This document shows positions 36,503 to 44,082 of a stretch of DNA of 64,000 bases, in pieces; the first letter of the stretch is position 1, and each line of letters opens with the position of its first letter. The stretch is taken from assembly GCF_014698835.1 (NCBI RefSeq), contig NZ_JACJTU010000020.1, positions 1 through 64,000 on the forward strand. The letters are read 5' to 3'. Origin of the DNA: Nostoc paludosum FACHB-159. GTDB taxonomy: Bacteria > Cyanobacteriota > Cyanobacteriia > Cyanobacteriales > Nostocaceae. Both the position numbers and the translations under genes were made by a program. The notes under the pieces are model-generated. The model had not been told where the DNA came from. It worked only from the letters and a program-made list of their open reading frames with translations, and ran no database searches.

Positions 36503-36662
36503 AATTGGGCATGGGCATAGGGGGTGTGGGAGACAAGGGAGACACGGGGACGCGGAGAATAACTAATGCCCAATACTTCGGCTGCGCTCAGTACAAGTGC
36601 CCAATGCCCAATGCCCAATGCTCGATGCCCAATACTTCGGCTGCGCTCAGTACAAGTGCCCC
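36503..36662. repeat. Mixed repeat block with duplicated CTTCGGCTGCGCTCAGTAC unit
   Basis: GGGCATGGGCATAGGGGGTG, a GGAGACACGGGGACGCGGAG unit (as in thiOG), then CCCAATACTTCGGCTGCGCT + CAGTACAAGTGCC present twice, separated by CCCAATG heptamers. It ends right at the start codon of the next gene. Confidence 0.8.
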
Positions 36663-37313
36663 ATGTCCAATATTGATTTCACCCAAAAGTTACAAAAATT
36701 AATGCAGCGAGTGGGCATTTCTAGTTTTAAAGCCCTCAGTCGTGCTGCTGGTGTCTCAGAGCATCAAATTTTGCGGTTACGGCAAGGAAAACTAGAGCAG
36801 ATGCGGGTAGATGTACTGCTGAAGCTGTCGCCAGTGCTACAGATGCCATTGAGTGAATTAATCACAAATTTTTCAAGTGTAGAATTATTACAAAATCCAG
36901 CAGCTAATCAAGAATTATTAAGAGAAATTACAAATTTAAAAATAGAATACGATCGCTTGCAACTTCAATTAGAACAACAGCGAGAAATATTACTACAAGA
37001 ACTCCAGCAGTCAACTTTACAGATGCTGGAGTCTTTGTTGTTGCAATGGCCAACAGCAGCAAAAAAAGCCCAAGAAGATCCAGAGTTTGCAGCAGTGAAA
37101 ATAGTGCCATTGGTGCAGAAACCCCTAGAAAAACTTTTACAACGGTGGGGAGTGGAAGCGATCGCATCTGTAGGAACACAAGTACCTTACGATCCCCAAC
37201 TACACCAATTGATGGAAGGAAAAGCACAACCTGGAGAATTAGTCAAGGTACGCTACACTGGTTACCTTCAAGGTGACAAGCTGCTTTATAGAGCCAAAGT
37301 AAGTCCTATGTGA
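36663..37313 (+). CDS. HTH domain fused to GrpE-like domain
   Basis: 216 residues from ATG 36663; the upstream frame is repeat-derived. Residues about 15-60 (SSFKALSRAAGVSEHQILRL) form a Cro/C1-type helix-turn-helix. Residues about 85-135 are a coiled coil. The last 80 residues resemble the GrpE beta domain: LLQRWGVEAIASVG, YDPQLHQLMEG and VRYTGYLQGDKLLYRAKV. GrpE is the nucleotide exchange factor of DnaK; here it would be a variant tied to a DNA-binding head. It may be a chaperone-linked regulator. No DnaK gene is nearby. The ATG lies at the edge of a repeat block. Confidence 0.75.
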   Translation: MSNIDFTQKLQKLMQRVGISSFKALSRAAGVSEHQILRLRQGKLEQMRVDVLLKLSPVLQMPLSELITNFSSVELLQNPAANQELLREITNLKIEYDRLQLQLEQQREILLQELQQSTLQMLESLLLQWPTAAKKAQEDPEFAAVKIVPLVQKPLEKLLQRWGVEAIASVGTQVPYDPQLHQLMEGKAQPGELVKVRYTGYLQGDKLLYRAKVSPM

Positions 37314-37315
37314 AA

Positions 37316-37460
37316 GGGATTGGTGACTGGGGACTGGGGATTGGGGAAGTCTGGGGAGTGTGGGAACAGAGGGGGGAAAGATTTCTTCTCCATCCTCCCA
37401 CACTTCCTGCTTGCCCCATGCCCAGTCCCCAGTCACTAATCCCCAGTCCCCACTCCCTAC
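37316..37460. repeat. Two-arm hairpin repeat block
   Basis: GACTGGGGACTGGGGATTGG, GTCTGGGGAGTGTGGG, GGGGGGAAAGATTTCTTC, then ATCCTCCCACACTTCCTGCT and CCCAGTCCCCAGTC units. Core nearly identical to the copy translated inside the kinase at 39252-39404. Confidence 0.85.
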
Positions 37461-37649
37461 GACCTGTTAAGAAAGTCAGGAATTAGAAGTTAACACTGGG
37501 GAGTTATAAATCATAAATTCTCAGTTTTAGTATTGTCTGTTGAGAAATAACAGACACAGGGAATACTAAAGCAGCAGAAGCGATGCCTCAGATAACTTTT
37601 TTGAGAGGGAAGGTGCATCTAAACTTCAATTACAAACAGGACTTAGGGT

Positions 37650-39665
37650 ATGCAAAAGGACAACAAAACAAATGAGTTTCCCAATCAATTATGGGAACTC
37701 GTCAGCACTTGTCCAGTTAAAAACCAACAGGAAAATGTCTCTATTGCCTTTCTATTGCAGATTGTTAAAGATATCAAGAAGCTTCAACAAACCCATGAAG
37801 CACTCCAGCAAGCTTATGCACAACTCGAAAGACAAGTAGAAGAACGGACTCAAGAATTAATTAAAACTAACGAGGCACTCCAAGCTGAGATTGCTCAACG
37901 GCAACAGACACAAGCAGAATTAATGCTTTACAAGCAAGCGGTAGAAAGCTCCAGTGATGCTATTGGCATAGCGGATGCTGCGGGTAATCACATCTACCAA
38001 AATTCGGCATTTTCCAAATTGTATGAATGTGAAACTGTGCAGGACTTCATGAAATTTGGGGGCTTTTCTGCTGTGTTTACTAACTCGGCAGTTGCCAAGG
38101 AGATATGGCAAGTTACTATTTCCGGTAAGTCCTGGATAGGTGAGGTTGAGCAACAGTCTGCTAGTGGTCGGATTATGCAGACTTTCCTCAGGTCTTATTC
38201 TCTGAAAGATTGCACGGGTAAGAATGTTGGTTTAGTTGGTGCAGTTACTGACATCACCGAGCGTAAACTGGCAGAAGTGCAACTGCAACAGAAAGAGCAA
38301 TTCCTCCGCACTGTCTATGAGGGAGCTGAACATTTGATATTTGTGGTGGATGTTCTAGAAGATGGTGACTTTCTCTTTACGGGTTGGAATCCAGCTACAG
38401 AACGTACCACTGGTATCAGTAGTACAGAAGTAATTGGTAAAACACCAGAAGATGTGGTTGGTGTTGTGGAAGGTATAGCAGTTCGTCAGAGATATATAAG
38501 TTGTGTAGAAGCAGGTACGCCCATTACTTATGAAGAATGCTTAACTTTTCAAGGTGAAGAAGTTTGGTCGCTAACTACAATTAATCCACTCAAAGACAGT
38601 AAGGGTAGAATTTATCGGTTGGTGGGAACAACGGTTCATATCACTGAGCGGATACGAGCAGAAACTCAATTAAAGCAGCAGGCAGAGGACTTAGAAAAAG
38701 CTCTCGATGAACTCCAGCAAACTCAAATGCAACTTGTCCAAAGTGAGAAAATGTCAGGTTTGGGACAATTGGTGGCGGGTGTTGCTCACGAAATTAATAA
38801 CCCTGTGAATTTTATTTACGGCAATCTCGCCCACGCCAACGACTACATTCAAGACTTAGTGGGATTCATTCGACTCTATCAGCAACTCCATCCCCATCCC
38901 ATATCTGAAATTGAAGAATTAGCAACAGACATTGACTTAGAATTTTTGATAGAGGACTTGCCCAAACTCTTCAACTCAATGAAGATTGGGGCCCAGCGAA
39001 TTCGAGAGATTGTTTTATCCTTACGCAATTTCTCTCGCATGGATGAAGCTGATATGAAAGAAGTAAATATCCATGAGGGAATCGATAGTACTCTGATGAT
39101 TCTGGAACATCGAATCAAGGCTACACCAGATCGCCCTGCCATTCAAATTATTAAAGAATACAGTAATTTGCCTTTAGTGGAATGCTATGCAGGGCAACTC
39201 AATCAGGTATTTATGAATATTTTGGCAAATGCGATCGATGCTTTAGAGGAGGCAATGGGAAATGCTGAATGGGGAGTAGGGATTGGGGAGATGGGGAAGT
39301 GTGGGGAGTGTGGGGAGAGAGGGGGGAAAGATTTTTTCCCTATCCTCCCACACTTCCTGCTTGCCCAATGCCCAATGCCCCATGCCCTATGTCTAATTCC
39401 GACGATTCGCATTCATACTGAACTCACTAGGGAAAAACAAGTTGTTATTCGTATTGCTGACAATGGATTAGGAATACCGAAGCAAGTGAAACAGCGACTT
39501 TTTGACCCGTTCTTTAGTACTAAGCCCATTGGTAAAGGCACTGGTATGGGTTTGTCTATTAGTTACCAAATTATTTCACAAAAGCATGGTGGCAGCTTAG
39601 AATGCATTTCGCAGCCAGGAAGTGGGGCTGAATTTGTGGTTACTATTCCTCTTAGCCAAAAATAA
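37650..39665 (+). CDS. PAS-domain sensor histidine kinase
   Basis: 671 residues, soluble. An N-terminal coiled coil (about 35-92) is followed by two PAS domains (about 93-205 and 215-335, each ending DITER/HITER), a linker coiled coil and HisKA with His380 in GVAHEINNPVNF. The HATPase has N-box NILANAIDAL, G1 ADNGLGIP, F-box FDPFFSTKP and G2 GKGTGMGLSISYQII, all intact. Residues about 535-585 are a repeat-encoded insert between N-box and the strand before G1, where the ATP-lid region tolerates loops. PAS domains suggest redox, light or ligand sensing. Orphan; the nearest receiver is the phosphatase at 40453-41589. Confidence 0.9.
   Translation: MQKDNKTNEFPNQLWELVSTCPVKNQQENVSIAFLLQIVKDIKKLQQTHEALQQAYAQLERQVEERTQELIKTNEALQAEIAQRQQTQAELMLYKQAVESSSDAIGIADAAGNHIYQNSAFSKLYECETVQDFMKFGGFSAVFTNSAVAKEIWQVTISGKSWIGEVEQQSASGRIMQTFLRSYSLKDCTGKNVGLVGAVTDITERKLAEVQLQQKEQFLRTVYEGAEHLIFVVDVLEDGDFLFTGWNPATERTTGISSTEVIGKTPEDVVGVVEGIAVRQRYISCVEAGTPITYEECLTFQGEEVWSLTTINPLKDSKGRIYRLVGTTVHITERIRAETQLKQQAEDLEKALDELQQTQMQLVQSEKMSGLGQLVAGVAHEINNPVNFIYGNLAHANDYIQDLVGFIRLYQQLHPHPISEIEELATDIDLEFLIEDLPKLFNSMKIGAQRIREIVLSLRNFSRMDEADMKEVNIHEGIDSTLMILEHRIKATPDRPAIQIIKEYSNLPLVECYAGQLNQVFMNILANAIDALEEAMGNAEWGVGIGEMGKCGECGERGGKDFFPILPHFLLAQCPMPHALCLIPTIRIHTELTREKQVVIRIADNGLGIPKQVKQRLFDPFFSTKPIGKGTGMGLSISYQIISQKHGGSLECISQPGSGAEFVVTIPLSQK
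39252..39404. repeat. Two-arm hairpin repeat inserted in-frame in histidine kinase
   Basis: GGGAAATGCTGAATGGGGAG, GGGGAAGTGTGGGGAGTGTG, GAGGGGGGAAAGATTTTTTC, ATCCTCCCACACTTCCTGCT and CCCAATGCCCAATGCCCCAT. It encodes GEMGKCGECGERGGK, then FPILPHFLLAQCPMPHA. Same repeat as 37316-37460 and 35837-35985. Confidence 0.88.
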
Positions 39666-40125
39666 ACTACTACCTTTATGCCAGAAAGCGATTTAATTTA
39701 ATTTGTATGTTTGAGCTTGGCGGAACCCAAACCAAAATTGTTGGCTTTAGTTTCTTAAATCCGAACCTAAATTCATCCAATTATGTAAACTATTAGATAT
39801 AAATAAACTCAATCTTAATTGAGATTATTCATCAATATTTTCAATCACTAAATTTAACCTATTTATAAAAAATATTATTAAATATTGAGTAATTGAGCAT
39901 TTTTAGCAAGACTTTGAAGAACAGATTTTAGGAGCGATCGCTGTTTTAATTAAATAAACAATCAACAGCCAATATTTATCGAAGTTTCAGTTAGTAATTT
40001 CCCAAAATGAACAATTTAGCACTATTCAATTTGATTCTTTACTTTTAGATAGTTAAAAAAATTCTATTATCGGTATATAATAGCAAAATGCAAACAACAT
40101 TTACACAAATAATCGTGAAATAATT
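39666..40125. other. Intergenic region upstream of STAS gene
   Basis: 460 bp, very AT-rich, one HIP1 site near 39936. No gene, repeat block or clear hairpin seen. Should contain the promoter of the STAS gene. Confidence 0.5.
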
Positions 40126-40452
40126 ATGAGAGAAGAAGTCAAAGTTATTAAACTCAGTGGGAGTCTGAACTCCACAACCTCACAAGAATTTAGGCAAAAT
40201 ATTACTAAAATTCTCGAAGTTGGCGTGAAAACTGTCTTACTTGATTTTCAAGATGTAACTTTTATGGATAGTTCAGGTTTGGGAGCTTTAGTCTTAGCTT
40301 TCAAAACCTTGAGAGCAGCAGATATTCAGCTTGTTATCTGTTCAATTAATGAGCAAGTCAGAATATTATTTGAATTGACTAATATGGATAAGATATTTGA
40401 AATATTTCCTACCCAAGAAGCATTTAATCAGGTTTTATTGTCCAAAAATTAA
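40126..40452 (+). CDS. STAS-domain anti-sigma factor antagonist
   Basis: 108 residues, a single STAS domain. VKVIKLSGSLNSTTSQEF and VLLDFQDVTFMDSSGLGALV match SpoIIAA/RsbV-type antagonists. Ser50 in DSSGLG is the expected phosphorylation site. A serine-kinase anti-sigma factor would phosphorylate it and a PP2C phosphatase would reset it; the convergent neighbour encodes such a phosphatase. The two stop codons abut at 40452/40453 with no gap. Confidence 0.88.
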   Translation: MREEVKVIKLSGSLNSTTSQEFRQNITKILEVGVKTVLLDFQDVTFMDSSGLGALVLAFKTLRAADIQLVICSINEQVRILFELTNMDKIFEIFPTQEAFNQVLLSKN

Positions 40453-41589
40453 TTAATCAAATTTAACTTGCAAAATAGATAAGTCATCATCAAAACCATC
40501 TTTGGAGTTGAGAGCGATTAAATAACTCAGTACCCGTTCGAGTTGGCTATCAACAGAATTTTGTAAGCTAACTAATAGCTGAATAAAAGCATCTAAACTC
40601 CAAAGCGTGCCATCTGATTTAGTGATTTCATAAGCACCGTCACTAAAAATATAAAGGGTACTGAATTTTTCAATATTGCAAAAAGCATCAACATATTTTG
40701 CTTCTGGAAACATCCCAACTGGCATACCGGGGGTTTTCAAGAGTCGAATTTCGGATTTTCTGGGAGATGTGCCGGTGATTAAAACTGCTGGTGGATGACC
40801 TGCACTAGCATAAATTAACTGGCGATTGATGCGGTTGTAAACTCCGTACCAGATTGTAAAGTACTTGTCATTTTGATAATTCATCTGAAAGGTATCATTT
40901 AAAGCCTTTAAGACATCACTAGGTTGATAGTAATTAAGACTTTTGAGGGCACGAGAACGAAGCAAATTCATCACGGAAACCGAGGGAAGAGTGGCTTTGA
41001 GTCCGTGTCCAGCAGTATCCAACAAATAAATTGCTAAATAATCAGCATCAAGCCAGTAATAATCGAAACAGTCACCGCCGAGTTGTCGTGAGGGAATGAA
41101 TCGAAAATTGATGTTGAAGGGTTCATTCATGGGAAAAGGCAGGAGCGATCGCACATATTCTGCGGCTTCTGACATTTCTGATTCTAAAAGCAACTTTTGA
41201 GTCTGCAAATCTCTACTTAATTGATGCAGACGTAATCCTGCTCTTACCCTTGCTTGTAATTCATTGTGTTCAATGGGCTTGGAGATAAAATCATCAGCAC
41301 CAGCATCTAATCCTTTAACACAATCGGCAACGGAATCTAAGGATGTTAATAAAATAAAAAATGTGGTAGAAAATTGCGAATCTGTTTTAATGCGGTGGCA
41401 GACCTCAAGACCATTCAACCCCGGCATGATCCAATCACAAATAATTAGTGCTGGATGGCAAGCCTGCGCCTTTTCTATTCCCTCTTCGCCGCTACTGGCA
41501 GTAATTACTTCATACCCCTGTTTTTCCAACATCCTTTTCAGGAGTATTTTGATTGAAGGATCGTCATCAATTATTAGTATTTGATACAT
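40453..41589 (-). CDS. Response regulator with PP2C/SpoIIE-type serine phosphatase
   Basis: 378 residues from ATG 41589. The receiver domain (about 1-120) has the acidic pair in IIDDDPS, phospho-acceptor Asp52 in ICDWIMPG and a conserved Lys in ISKPIEHNEL. A short coiled coil leads to the PP2C/SpoIIE domain (about 160-378), with GGDCFDYYWL, DTAGHGLKA, ASAGHPPAVL and IFSDGAYEITKSDG. The final DGFDDDLSIL holds metal-binding acidic residues. It would dephosphorylate a STAS protein, plausibly the convergent one, under control of a histidine kinase. Confidence 0.9.
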   Translation of the reverse strand: MYQILIIDDDPSIKILLKRMLEKQGYEVITASSGEEGIEKAQACHPALIICDWIMPGLNGLEVCHRIKTDSQFSTTFFILLTSLDSVADCVKGLDAGADDFISKPIEHNELQARVRAGLRLHQLSRDLQTQKLLLESEMSEAAEYVRSLLPFPMNEPFNINFRFIPSRQLGGDCFDYYWLDADYLAIYLLDTAGHGLKATLPSVSVMNLLRSRALKSLNYYQPSDVLKALNDTFQMNYQNDKYFTIWYGVYNRINRQLIYASAGHPPAVLITGTSPRKSEIRLLKTPGMPVGMFPEAKYVDAFCNIEKFSTLYIFSDGAYEITKSDGTLWSLDAFIQLLVSLQNSVDSQLERVLSYLIALNSKDGFDDDLSILQVKFD

Positions 41590-41885
41590 AGAACGTTGCA
41601 CGAACAACTAATTAAAAATTTACTGTAAATATAAAAAATAAAATATGAGATGGACTGGTTCTTTAATGCTCAAAGAATACCTAATTTTTTCACTAACCAA
41701 AAAAAACAGCTAGGACGGTCTTTTTGGTCTCTGAAATGAGCAACTGCCGTCGTAACGAAGACAAAAAATAGATAGGTAATATGTCCATCAAAATTTAGTA
41801 ATATATTAGTAATATTGCTGTATTAATACTACTAACATATTTTGATTTTTCCGTCGAATTTATGAATTTTTAAAGTCATAAAACA

Positions 41886-42653
41886 TTATGGAGGTGCAAG
41901 CGGATTCAGCCACAGGAGAATGCTGGTTTTTAGCTGATTCAAGTCCCGGTATGCTTCTTGCTTGAACCATTGTCCTAAGGCATCAAAGGGAGTGAAAGAT
42001 GTTCCAGTTTGCCATTTGATGTCTTGGCCTAGAGGGGTTGTGTGATTTCCTGGTAAAGTTTGTGCTGTCACCATTTCACCAAAGCGTTCTTGCAAGATTT
42101 TGGTTAAAGCTGCTGATTGGTCAATGGTGTCGTTGCTAAATTTTATTAATAAATTACGTCGGATATTGTATCGCTCTAGGACAAGTCTGTTAGTTTCCAA
42201 TGGTGAGGGAGTAAACTCGATGTTCAAAGTAGAATTGAATTGTTCTACTAGGGGAATGGCTTCTTTAGCGGCGTAGTTGTTGAAGGATATTAAAATATTG
42301 CCTGCGCGTTCAACTTCAAAGAAGCTACCTATTAATAAGTGAAGTTTACAGCCCATGCTGTGCCCAAGGCCGTAAATGGGGAAGTAAAGCTTGCGTAATG
42401 CCCCAGAGTCATGTAGGCGTTCGAGGGTGCGGTCAAAGTTGAGCAGCACGGATTTGGCGATCGCAGTATGATCCAAGGTATTGACGAAAGGTGTGGCAAT
42501 GACAGCGTAACCTTTACTTGCCAGTTGTTCCAGTAGCCAGCGATAAGTAAGGTGCGGTGCAGTGGCGACAAAAGCACCTCCTAGAAAATGGATGATACCT
42601 ATGGGATTTCGGGGAATGATTACCCAGTTACCTCTAACTTCTTTCCAGTCCAT
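41886..42653 (-). CDS. DUF1350 family alpha/beta-hydrolase-like protein
   Basis: 255 residues from ATG 42653; an upstream GTG (42674) is possible but family members begin at the MDWKEVRGNWVIIP position. DUF1350 signature: PIGIIHFLGGAFVATAPHLT near the N-terminus, and a nucleophile-elbow-like GLGHSMGCKLHLL. A candidate His lies in LPGNHTTPLG. Conserved in cyanobacteria and plant plastids, function unknown. Soluble, monocistronic as far as can be seen. Confidence 0.82.
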   Translation of the reverse strand: MDWKEVRGNWVIIPRNPIGIIHFLGGAFVATAPHLTYRWLLEQLASKGYAVIATPFVNTLDHTAIAKSVLLNFDRTLERLHDSGALRKLYFPIYGLGHSMGCKLHLLIGSFFEVERAGNILISFNNYAAKEAIPLVEQFNSTLNIEFTPSPLETNRLVLERYNIRRNLLIKFSNDTIDQSAALTKILQERFGEMVTAQTLPGNHTTPLGQDIKWQTGTSFTPFDALGQWFKQEAYRDLNQLKTSILLWLNPLAPP

Positions 42654-42797
42654 GCCGATAAGCGATCGCTTCACGAATAATATTTATGTTAGACGGGGAT
42701 TGCAACTGTGGGAAGGATTACCGAAAAACCCATTGGAGCTTTAACGTGCAACAACGTCTACAAACTTCCAAATAAAAAAGCTATCGAACTACCTTTC

Positions 42798-42843
42798 CTT
42801 CTTTAGGAGACGCTACGCGTTCGCCTAGCGTCTCCTAAAGAAG
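42798..42843. repeat. Perfect 18-bp hairpin repeat
   Basis: CTTCTTTAGGAGACGCTA (42798-42815) and TAGCGTCTCCTAAAGAAG (42826-42843) are perfect complements around CGCGTTCGCC. A REP-like palindrome of a type common in Nostoc intergenic DNA. A related but degenerate sequence lies near 26542-26602. Confidence 0.8.
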
Positions 42844-42866
42844 AATCGTAGAGTGTACGTAAGTCC

Positions 42867-42994
42867 TATAGGAATCAGGTTTGATTTCTGAAATTATATA
42901 TCTGGGTAGGCAAGAGGCAAAAGGCAACAGGCAATAAGATTTTCGGAAATTAAGGTGTACCGAGTTTTTTCATAAATCAAATATGAGTCCTATA
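42867..42994. mobile_element. MITE-like element, family A, copy 2
   Basis: 128 bp. TATAGGAATCAGGTTTGAT at the left and ATCAAATATGAGTCCTATA at the right form imperfect terminal inverted repeats. The interior shares GGCAA-AGGCAACAGGCAA heptamers and GTGTACCGAGTTTTT with copy 1 (468-582). It lies 5 bp from the end of the next gene. Confidence 0.65.
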
Positions 42995-42999
42995 TATTT

Positions 43000-43776
43000 T
43001 TAACGCTGACTCTGTAATTTTTTCATTTCATGTTGTACATCTAATGCAATTTGTAATGCTTCGTTGAGTAACCTTCCATGCTCGGTAGCCTGCTCGTGTA
43101 CTTGCATGGCTGTTAAAGTTGCTAAATTGTTGGCAAATAATTCTGTATTACTAAGAATAAAGTTTTTATTTTCCCTCAATATCCTTTCTGTCTTCAAAGC
43201 GCGAACTAAGTCAGTTTTGGTGAGTTTCAATGCTTCGATCACACTGTCTCTTTGGGTGATAACTACTTCTGGGTTACCAGCTTCTTCTATTTGATCGTTA
43301 ATATCTATTGCTTTAATAATAGCATTATATCTATTCACCTCACTTAAAAGTATTTTTAGAGAATTATTCATGCTTTTTTGGACTAACTTAGTTCTGCTTT
43401 TCCAAAGTACATATAAGATAGTTTGCGTTAATCCACCAACCCAAAGACCTAAAACAATTAAGAACATCCAAGACGGAACTGTTATCCATGAAATAAATAT
43501 TTTCAGAATCAAATCAAATAAAATATAAGTAAAAACAAATGTAGAAAATCCAATAAATATTACAGTTGCTCCTTCGGAACCTTTAATTTTATCTATATAT
43601 GTTTTTCCGAATTTTAGCAAAACATTTGTAATAATTAACAGATCCTCATTGACAGGTAAATTAGTCAGCTTTTGCAGTTCATTCTGACTAATTTCCAAGC
43701 CCTGTAAATCATCCCGCACAGCTTTCAAATCCTTGCAAGAATAGTTATTTACAGCAATTTTCAGGTAGTTGACCAC
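43000..43776 (-). CDS. Hypothetical membrane protein with coiled coil
   Basis: 258 residues starting from a GTG. Two hydrophobic helices lie at about 70-95 (VIFIGFSTFVFTYILFDLIL) and 98-122 (WMFLIVLGLWVGGLTQTILY). The N-terminal 65 residues and C-terminal 130 residues are soluble, the latter with heptad-like helices (KTDLVRALKTERILRENK). No catalytic motif. Not recognised. Codon use is normal. Confidence 0.6.
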   Translation of the reverse strand: MVNYLKIAVNNYSCKDLKAVRDDLQGLEISQNELQKLTNLPVNEDLLIITNVLLKFGKTYIDKIKGSEGATVIFIGFSTFVFTYILFDLILKIFISWITVPSWMFLIVLGLWVGGLTQTILYVLWKSRTKLVQKSMNNSLKILLSEVNRYNAIIKAIDINDQIEEAGNPEVVITQRDSVIEALKLTKTDLVRALKTERILRENKNFILSNTELFANNLATLTAMQVHEQATEHGRLLNEALQIALDVQHEMKKLQSQR

Positions 43777-43907
43777 GATTGAGAGAGGTCATGGGGAGTG
43801 GTGTAGTTCAATTACTTGAAAAGCGCTGTAATCTACTATAGCAATCAAATTTCTAAAATGCTAAAGGAGCGGGTATTTTGTCCAAAGTTTTTAAGTAAAT
43901 TAATACT

Positions 43908-44013
43908 TATAGCAGGGAAGAGGCAATAGGCAATAGGCAACAGGCAAAAAAAGTCTCTTAGTGTCAGGGTTTTACGAGCAGTTTATGTCTTAAACTATGC
44001 TTCATCTGCTATA
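43908..44013. mobile_element. MITE-like element, family B (TATAGCAG ends), copy 1
   Basis: About 106 bp from TATAGCAG to CTGCTATA. The interior has GGCAATAGGCAATAGGCAAC and AGTTTATGTCTTAA. Copy 2 at 62655-62754 shares GGGTTT-A-CGA and AGTTTATGTCTTAA. A short relative with the same ends lies at 51541-51601. Confidence 0.55.
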
Positions 44014-44082
44014 TCTACGAGTCAGTTTTTTTGTACAATATGATACTCTTTTCTTGTGATAATTCAATAAATTAATTGGGCT

